A stretch of DNA of 42,346 nucleotides from an uncultured Sulfolobales archaeon (GTDB lineage: Archaea > Thermoproteota > Thermoprotei_A > Sulfolobales > NBVN01), in the NCBI GenBank assembly GCA_938083005.1, contig CALKCU010000017.1, positions 1 to 42,346 on the forward strand. Direction: 5' to 3'. The position numbers were made by a program, and so were the translations under genes. Positions 37,476 to 42,346 of this stretch are shown here, in pieces; the stretch's first letter is position 1; every line of letters starts with the position of its first letter. The notes below the pieces were generated by a model, which worked only from the letters and a program-made list of their open reading frames with translations, ran no database searches and had not been told where the DNA came from.

Positions 37476-37862
37476 CTAAGCTCTCCGAGCGTTCATGAGC
37501 AGCAGGTACCTTGTGAGGAGGGGACACCTGATCGGGTCGTAGTAGCCTCCTATGCCGCACCTGCTTATATGCCTGCACGTAAAGCACGGCACCTCGATCA
37601 CAGGGTTCAAGCTCACGGAGATGTTTATGGGAGCCCTCGTGTTATCGGAGTACCTCAGGATGTACGTCTTCCGCCCCTTGTACGTCGTAGCCTCCCGGAG
37701 CAAGAGGCCTCTCCTCATGAGCCTCGCAACGAGCTTGCCACCATCCCTGCTATCTATCCCGAGGATACGCCATAGCTCGCTCTGCACGATACCGCCGCTC
37801 CTCTTAGTCGCGTCCCTGATTATCTCGAGCGCTCTCTCCTCGAGGCTTGAGTCGCTTTTTAT
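37476..37862 (-). CDS. TFE-beta/RPC34-like transcription factor with Fe-S cysteine motif (non-standard start)
   Basis: This is a winged-helix protein with the TFE-beta/RPC39-like pattern IVQSELWRILGIDSRDGGKLVARLMRRGLLLRE, a wing (KTYILRYS) and a C-terminal cysteine motif CFTC-x5-C-x10-C that fits a 4Fe-4S cluster. TFE-beta joins TFE-alpha to open promoter DNA. The first ordinary start is GTG 37787, which would remove the first helix. The same frame stays open upstream (LEERALEIIRDATKRSGG, as family members have) to a TAA at 37911-37913, with no ATG, GTG or TTG. I place the start at ATA 37862, about 9 bases after a transcript start predicted from CTATATTTG (near 37898). Without that extension the fold would be incomplete. 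Confidence 0.65.
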   Translation of the reverse strand: MKSDSSLEERALEIIRDATKRSGGIVQSELWRILGIDSRDGGKLVARLMRRGLLLREATTYKGRKTYILRYSDNTRAPINISVSLNPVIEVPCFTCRHISRCGIGGYYDPIRCPLLTRYLLLMNARRA

Positions 37863-38005
37863 CTGCGACCCCGTCGTATTACTAGTTACGAAGCAAATAT
37901 AGCCAGGTCCTTAGACGCGAGGCTCGCCTGGAGCGTCCGGCGACGGGCCCTGGGCTCCTCAAGGCTTAAAACAGTCGCGTATTTAGGTAACCAGGTAGGC
38001 GGGTT

Positions 38006-38518
38006 GTGTCGAGCGTAGACAAGATAGTCCTAGCAGAGCTGATGAGCGAGGAGCTCTCCGGGCTGGGTCGCGACGAGCTGCTGGACGTAGCCAGGGAGAT
38101 ACAGCAGGGGCTATCCTTCTGCCTGAGCCGCGCGCTCCCCTGCTCGGAGTTGGTCGAGCTTCTCCACGAGCTCGTGAGCTCCCTATCGCGGATTAGGCTG
38201 TCTAAGGTCACCTCCGGGGCTGTGCCTGCGCGAGCGGACGAGAGCTCGTTCGTAGACCTCGGGTTCCTGAGGGAGGTCGCCCGGGGCCTCTACATTTACT
38301 ACGCGCTGCTCCTCAACTTCGCGGACCACGAGCTCAGAGTACCCGTGAAATTCGACGACGAGGTGGTCCTGGGCGAGCGCAGGTACAGAGCATTCTCTAC
38401 GAGGCTAGTGAGAGTTGCCGAGGCGGTAGCTCTCCTGCTCGCCGGGGCTAGGATAAGGATAGTGATGCCGAGGGACGTAGCTAAGCGCGCCGGAGCCCTG
38501 CTCCGGGAGGGATCGTAA
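38006..38518 (+). CDS. Unrecognised protein, divergent from TFE-beta
   Basis: I do not recognise this 170-residue protein. The N-terminal half is helical (LAELMSEELSGLGRDELLDVAREIQQGL; LVELLHELVSSLSRIRLSKVTSG), and the C-terminal part looks like a small beta domain (LRVPVKFDDEVVLGERRYRAFSTRLV) ending IRIVMPRDVAKRAGALL. The helix ending R-x-R-L-x-K followed by a short beta domain recalls archaeal GINS (Gins15/51) replication proteins, but the match is too weak to claim. GTG 38006 is preceded by TATA-like GGCTTAAAAC near 37970. A strong hairpin follows the stop. Confidence 0.55.
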   Translation: MSSVDKIVLAELMSEELSGLGRDELLDVAREIQQGLSFCLSRALPCSELVELLHELVSSLSRIRLSKVTSGAVPARADESSFVDLGFLREVARGLYIYYALLLNFADHELRVPVKFDDEVVLGERRYRAFSTRLVRVAEAVALLLAGARIRIVMPRDVAKRAGALLREGS

Positions 38519-38583
38519 ACAGCGGAGCCCGCTGCTCCCGAGCCTGGTATCCGTCCGCCTTCCCGGATCTTCTCCGCATCATT

Positions 38584-38604
38584 ACGCGAGGCGAAGCCTC
38601 GCGT
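38584..38604 (+). terminator. Strong hairpin downstream of the 38006 gene
   Basis: ACGCGAGGC (38584-38592) and GCCTCGCGT (38596-38604) form a perfect 9-bp stem with a GAA loop, 66 bases after the stop. There is no T-run, so a terminator role is a guess. CGCGAGGCGAAG within it also occurs at 33047-33058. Confidence 0.35.
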
Positions 38605-38684
38605 CGGGGGGCTCCGGGACCCTCCGCCTCCGAAGCGCCGGGCTCTTTAACTTCGCTCTAACCAGATTCCCAGGACAGATAGAG

Positions 38685-40223
38685 TTGAGGGACTCCGGCA
38701 ATCACCTTTACGAAGCGGCTTCCACAGCTGTCCTGCTAGCGGGGGGAAGCCTCCTCTCCATGGTCGTCGCCGGTCTCGGGTCGATAGCTCTGGCCAGGAT
38801 ACTGGGACCCGAGGGCTACGGAGCCTACTCTCTCGTCCTGACGGTACCCGCCTTCCTCATGATATTCGTCGACTTAGGGATGGCAACAGCGATGGTGAGA
38901 TACCTACCCAGGTACCCGGAGAGAGCCCCATCCTACGTGAGCCTGAGTGTCATCGTAACGACCCTCACCGGCTCCCTCGTAGCCCTGCTAGGCACTATCG
39001 CGAGCGGAGCCCTCTCGAGGGCTATAATCAATAGACCCGAGTACTCCGACCTCGTGGTCCTCTCGATGCCCTACCTCCTCGCTCAACCACTCCTCTACAT
39101 CGCTAGGGCCTCTCTGGTGGGCATGGGGAGGAGCGCGAAGGCGGCAGTTCTCGAGCCCCTATACAACGTACTCAGGGTCTCCCTGTCCATAGCCCTCGCA
39201 GCAGTGATGTTCGTCAGAGGCTCCGTGCTGGGAGTGGTCATAGCGTCTATAGCCAGCTCCGCGATCGGGCTAGCCCTCCTAGCGAAGTCCTTGGGGGGGT
39301 TCAAGTTGGGGTTCCGCTCCGGGGACCTCAGCGAGATACTGCGGTTCTCAGCTCCTCTGTACGCTACCGGCTTGGTGGGCTCGCTAACGCAGGTGTATAC
39401 GGTCCTAGTCCTGTCCAGGTTCTTCGCCGACCCCGAGATAGGCAACTACAGGGCCGCGCTTAACCTCTTCTCGGCTATATCCGTCATCACCATAGGGCCC
39501 TTCTCGACAGCCCTCCTGAGAGTGTTCTCGGGAGCGGAGACCCGGAACCTCAGGGAGCTCCTCGCGGACGCTGTCAGGTACGTGGCCTTGTTCTCCGTGC
39601 CCCTGGCCCTCTTCTCGTCGGCAGCCTCACAAGACATGGTCCGCGTGGTATACGGCCGGAGGTACGCCGAGGCTGACGCGTACTTCAGCATCGTGGTTCT
39701 GGCGAACGTGCTGACGCTGCTCGGGTCCCACGCTCTGGAGCCCGCTCTGAGCGCCATGGGTCTGACCAAGCTGGTCCTACTCTCGGGGGCCCTCGGGTCG
39801 CTGGTCTACGCTCCAGCGCTCTACGCTCTCGTCGGAGCCTACGGGCTTCGCGGTGCGGCCCTCTCCTACCTCCTCCTTCTAGCCGTGACCACCCTAGCTC
39901 GGCTCTACCTCCTATGGAGGTACGTAGATGTCCCCCTGGACGCTAAGTTTTCAGCTAAGGTTCTGACTTCGGCTGCGCTGCCTTCTCTCGCGGTGTTACT
40001 GTTGGGAGGGGGTCGGGGGTTTGTGGACTCCTTGCTCCTCCTGGTGGTCAAGTTCGCGGTCTTCCTGGCCGTCTACGTGGCGCTCCTAGCGGCTTTGAAA
40101 GCTATATCGGAAAGGGATATCGATAGGCTCTCGATGCTTTCGAGAAGCCTGGGCCCGCTCTCGGGGTTCGTCGGCGTCGTCCTGAGGTACGCCGCCTTAT
40201 TAGTTAGGCTATTCCAGGAGTAG
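38685..40223 (+). CDS. Polysaccharide flippase (Wzx/MATE-like)
   Basis: This 512-residue protein has about 14 membrane segments and the N-terminal signature of oligosaccharide flippases: GSLLSMVVAGLGSIALARILGPEGYGAYSLVLTVPAFLMIFVDLGMATAMVRYLPRY. Such proteins move lipid-linked glycans to the outer face of the membrane. It is the plausible partner of the lipid-sugar synthases and STT3 in this window, though not adjacent to them. The start is TTG 38685. A TATA-like CTCTTTAACT near 38647 predicts a transcript start near 38673. An 80-residue gene follows by 5 bases. Confidence 0.85.
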   Translation: MRDSGNHLYEAASTAVLLAGGSLLSMVVAGLGSIALARILGPEGYGAYSLVLTVPAFLMIFVDLGMATAMVRYLPRYPERAPSYVSLSVIVTTLTGSLVALLGTIASGALSRAIINRPEYSDLVVLSMPYLLAQPLLYIARASLVGMGRSAKAAVLEPLYNVLRVSLSIALAAVMFVRGSVLGVVIASIASSAIGLALLAKSLGGFKLGFRSGDLSEILRFSAPLYATGLVGSLTQVYTVLVLSRFFADPEIGNYRAALNLFSAISVITIGPFSTALLRVFSGAETRNLRELLADAVRYVALFSVPLALFSSAASQDMVRVVYGRRYAEADAYFSIVVLANVLTLLGSHALEPALSAMGLTKLVLLSGALGSLVYAPALYALVGAYGLRGAALSYLLLLAVTTLARLYLLWRYVDVPLDAKFSAKVLTSAALPSLAVLLLGGGRGFVDSLLLLVVKFAVFLAVYVALLAALKAISERDIDRLSMLSRSLGPLSGFVGVVLRYAALLVRLFQE

Positions 40224-40228
40224 GGAGA

Positions 40229-40471
40229 GTGGCGTTGTGGTTCGCTCACGCGATCGGCCCCCTGGGGACCTACGTAAGGGTAAGGTGGGAGTACATAGTT
40301 GACCTGGGGGAGTGCCCCGGTGAGACTGGCGCGGGTGAGAGCCCCCTCGTCAGTCTAAGAGGGGACAGCATGGACGACGTCATGGTGATATCCTCCCTGG
40401 ATCCCGACATGGTGGATCTCCTCGCGAGCTCGGGGGAGAAGAGCATCTGCGTATGCTCGTACGGGAGGTGA
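40229..40471 (+). CDS. Small hypothetical protein after the flippase
   Basis: This 80-residue acidic protein starts 5 bases after the flippase stop, and I recognise no family. It has no membrane segment. It contains DDVMVISSLDPDMVDLLASSGEKSICVCSYGR at the end, with a CVC pair. The start is GTG 40229, or TTG 40235 with GGGAG ahead. Tight coupling supports that it is real. It ends two bases before the convergent fumarase beta stop. Confidence 0.5.
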   Translation: MALWFAHAIGPLGTYVRVRWEYIVDLGECPGETGAGESPLVSLRGDSMDDVMVISSLDPDMVDLLASSGEKSICVCSYGR

Positions 40472-40473
40472 GT

Positions 40474-41097
40474 TCAGCTTCGAGAGAGCTGGGCCAGGTA
40501 TGGTTTTAGCGACCGTAGCGCGGCCGGCACTCTCGTCCTGGCGCTGCTAAGCACATCGTCCGCTAGGTTGCGGCCCTCCGTGTCTATAGCCACCACCAGG
40601 GGTCCGAGCTCCCTCACCTTCAACACCCAGATGGCCTCCGGAATGCCTAGGTCCAGCCATTCGACTCCGAGAACCTCCTCCACGGCCGAGGCTCCTAGAG
40701 CACCACAGCCTCCGGGGAAAACAGCGTATATAGCCCCATGTCTTCTACAAGCCTCGGCGGTCCTGCTGCCCATGCCTCCCTTGCCTACGATGATCTTGAC
40801 CCCAGTTCTCTCGATAAGCTCGCTCTCGTAGTACTCCATCCTCCTACTGGTCGTCGGGCCTATGGACAGGCAGACCCATCTCGACCCGGACTTGACCATG
40901 ACGGGGCCCGCGTGAAACACCGCTAGCCCCCTCAGGTCGACCGGCAGCGGAACCCCGCCCCTGAGGTACCTCTCGTGGGCCGCGTCCCTCATAGTGACCA
41001 CGACACCGCTGACATAGAACGAGTCGCCGACCCTCAGCCCGGAGAGCACCCCGCTCGTGGTGGGGAGCTGGACGACCGTCCTATCCAAGCTCGACAC
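40474..41097 (-). CDS. fumB: Class I fumarate hydratase/tartrate dehydratase, beta subunit
   Basis: This is the 207-residue C-terminal-type subunit of a two-subunit Fe-S hydro-lyase that interconverts fumarate and malate. Signatures are SGVLSGLRVGDSFYVSGVVVTMRDAAHERYL, VFHAGPVMVKSGSRWVCLSIGPTTSRRME, IIVGKGGMGSRTAEACRRHGAIYAVFPGGCGALGA and WLDLGIPEAIWVLKV. The overlap of 17 bases with the alpha subunit indicates one operon. L-tartrate dehydratase has the same form, so fumarase is by family preference. It would serve a TCA or reductive C4 route. Confidence 0.9.
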   Translation of the reverse strand: MSSLDRTVVQLPTTSGVLSGLRVGDSFYVSGVVVTMRDAAHERYLRGGVPLPVDLRGLAVFHAGPVMVKSGSRWVCLSIGPTTSRRMEYYESELIERTGVKIIVGKGGMGSRTAEACRRHGAIYAVFPGGCGALGASAVEEVLGVEWLDLGIPEAIWVLKVRELGPLVVAIDTEGRNLADDVLSSARTRVPAALRSLKPYLAQLSRS

Positions 41098-41986
41098 CTC
41101 TGTGGCTTGGCACTCGGTAGCTCAGGTCCGGGTACACCCTGAGCCACCCTCTCCTGAGAGCCCAGCACCCGGTACTCACGCCGACGGCTAGAGTGGCTGC
41201 GTGCCTCCCAGCATACTCCACGTGGACCGCGAGGGCCGTGACTCTGCCGCCAAGACCCTGAGGTCCTATCCCCAGCTCGTTGATAGCCTCCGCGAGCTTT
41301 TCCTCCAGCATCGCTACCCTGGGATCGGGGCTCCTCGAGCCGAGCTCCCTGAGCAGCGCTCTCTTGGAGAGGACCGCGGCTATCTCCACAGTCGGGCCTA
41401 TGCCGACTCCGACTACTAGCGGCGGACACGCCGGCGGACCGTACTCGGCAACGGTGTTCAGAACGAACTCCGCGACCCCCTCCAGTCCCAGCGCTGGGTC
41501 TAGGACCCTCGCCGAGCCCGGTCTGCTGGATCCGCCCCCCGCTAAGTAGAGCCTGACGTCGGCGTAGTCGACACCGGGGAGTATCTCCAGGTCCACCCAC
41601 GGGAGGTGGGGCCCCGTGTTGTCTCCCGTGTTTCGGTTCGCGACGGGGTCGACCACGTTAGGCCTCAGAAAGCCGTCCCCCGTGGCCCTCGCTACAGCCT
41701 CCCTGACGGCCTTGACTAGGACCGCTCCGTGCGGGAATGCCTCCCCGAGGCCTATGAAGAACTCTAACACCCCGGTGTCCTGGCAGAGAGGGACCCGCTT
41801 CAGGGCTGCTATCTCGATGTTCTTGAACATCGCGTCGTACATCAGCCTGGCGCGCGCCGAGTCCTCGAGCCTAGAGGCTTTCAGTAGGGCGGGGAGGACG
41901 TCGTCGGGCAGCCTGACGGCCACTAGGGACACGAACCTGGAGAGGATCTCGACGAGCTTTCCGTAAACGGTCGCGCCGAACGCCAA
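41081..41986 (-). CDS. fumA: Class I fumarate hydratase/tartrate dehydratase, alpha subunit
   Basis: This 301-residue N-terminal-type subunit carries the 4Fe-4S cluster. Cysteines fit the three ligands: VPLCQDTGVLEFF, GPPACPPLVVGVGIGPTVE and STGCWALRRGWLR. NRNTGDNTGPHLPWVDLEI, AGGGSSRPGSARVL and GIGPQGLGGRVTALAVHVEYAGRHAATLAVGVSTGC are family signatures. The start is TTG 41986, about 10 bases after the transcript start predicted from TATA 42017-42026. It is followed by the beta subunit with overlap. Both parts look intact. Confidence 0.92.
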   Translation of the reverse strand: MAFGATVYGKLVEILSRFVSLVAVRLPDDVLPALLKASRLEDSARARLMYDAMFKNIEIAALKRVPLCQDTGVLEFFIGLGEAFPHGAVLVKAVREAVARATGDGFLRPNVVDPVANRNTGDNTGPHLPWVDLEILPGVDYADVRLYLAGGGSSRPGSARVLDPALGLEGVAEFVLNTVAEYGPPACPPLVVGVGIGPTVEIAAVLSKRALLRELGSRSPDPRVAMLEEKLAEAINELGIGPQGLGGRVTALAVHVEYAGRHAATLAVGVSTGCWALRRGWLRVYPDLSYRVPSHRGVELG

Positions 41987-42016
41987 AGCGGACGTCCGGG
42001 GAGAGGGTCGCGCGCG

Positions 42017-42026
42017 GGTTTATAGG
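42017..42026 (-). promoter_or_regulatory. TATA box of the fumarase operon
   Basis: CCTATAAACC on the minus strand predicts a start near 41996, just ahead of TTG 41986. Confidence 0.55.
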
Positions 42027-42180
42027 CTTCACCGCGTTTGGCTAAGCCCGTTAGGGCCTCGCGCTTTAGCCCTCACCGAAGTGCGCTGTCGAGGCCTCGT
42101 GAAGAGAGGTGAGCGCCCGGTGCGGGGTCCCGCGAGCGGAAAGCACAAATAGCCCCGAGGAGAGGCGTTCTGCGGAGGAA

Positions 42181-42346
42181 ATGAACGAGCGAGACAAGAG
42201 CGTCGTCAGAGAGTTTGTCACCAGCGCCCTGGAGCGCCCTCCAGAAAGAGCCCTCGAGGCGGTCGCGGAGAGGCGCGTGGTGAAGCTGTACTGCAGGAGG
42301 GGCGGAGACGTCGTAGAGCTCTACGCGTTCTGTGGAAGGGAGAGGA
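42181..42346 (+). CDS. Truncated gene at window end, unknown product
   Basis: An open frame starts at ATG 42181 with GGAGG at 42174-42178 just upstream and a TATA-like CACAAATAGC near 42150. About 55 codons are in the window and no stop is reached. The visible part is helical and charged, then has a strand-like RVVKLYCRRGGDVVELYAFC. I recognise no family. It could be a small regulator or RNA-binding protein; the rest lies beyond the window. Confidence 0.6.
   Translation, partial: MNERDKSVVREFVTSALERPPERALEAVAERRVVKLYCRRGGDVVELYAFCGRER

Noticed and set aside
1-42346. CRISPR array, transposase, integrase, prophage or plasmid genes
   Set aside because: No regularly spaced repeats and no protein with such motifs were found in any of the plausible genes.

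Overview
The window reads as chromosomal DNA of a hyperthermophilic archaeon, most likely from the Thermoproteota (Crenarchaeota) or a close relative; I cannot place it lower. Supporting features are a PolB1-like family B DNA polymerase, both subunits of DNA topoisomerase VI, a TFE-beta-like transcription factor, an initiator tRNA-Met with an intron, STT3/AglB-type N-glycosylation, methanopterin-type cofactor genes, AOR-type tungsten oxidoreductase and ADP-forming acyl-CoA synthetase. DNA is GC-rich, coding is dense on both strands, GTG and TTG starts are common, and archaeal TATA boxes sit about 26 bases upstream of many likely transcript starts, often giving leaderless or nearly leaderless genes. 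I see no rRNA, CRISPR array, transposase, integrase or phage gene.

Layout. 0-6.3 kb (minus): hypF behind a membrane glycosyltransferase, then a MoxR ATPase/VWA pair ending in a long perfect palindrome. 6.7-12.1 kb (minus): DNA polymerase B, an HTH regulator with a DUF438/PAS protein, and SfsA. 12.1-16.7 kb (plus): an M20 peptidase, initiator tRNA-Met, an HTH/PRTase-like regulator, an ADP-forming acyl-CoA synthetase alpha subunit and a PHP-domain protein. 16.9-23.5 kb: a wHTH regulator divergent from a DUF2208 membrane protein, then a minus-strand operon of oligosaccharyltransferase, SAH/MTA-deaminase-like amidohydrolase, a small membrane protein and an M28 peptidase. 23.8-27.3 kb (plus): a small membrane protein with an ABC ATPase, then thpR-cca behind an unusual leader. 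27.3-29.5 kb (minus): a polyferredoxin followed by an AOR-family oxidoreductase. 29.6-31.9 kb (plus): DUF447, mptE-like and beta-RFAP synthase. 31.9-37.3 kb (minus): an AglH/WecA-type transferase, a class II aldolase, and top6B-top6A-deoC. 37.5-42.3 kb: TFE-beta, an unrecognised gene, a flippase with a small partner, two-subunit fumarase, and a truncated gene at the end.

Functional themes. Protein glycosylation is represented by scattered parts: lipid-carrier glycosyltransferase, sugar-1-phosphate transferase, flippase and oligosaccharyltransferase. Pterin and redox chemistry is represented by methanopterin synthesis, AOR with ferredoxin, and HypF, which implies a NiFe hydrogenase elsewhere. 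Information processing is represented by PolB, Topo VI, TFE-beta, tRNA-iMet, CCA transferase and an RNA cyclic phosphodiesterase.

The most interesting signals are: a leaderless 33-codon ORF before thpR-cca whose 3' end overlaps a hairpin that would bury the thpR ribosome binding site; two genes (PHP and TFE-beta) whose conserved N-termini lie upstream of any ATG/GTG/TTG codon; an 18-base intron in initiator tRNA; and TATA boxes lying at the centre of perfect palindromes.
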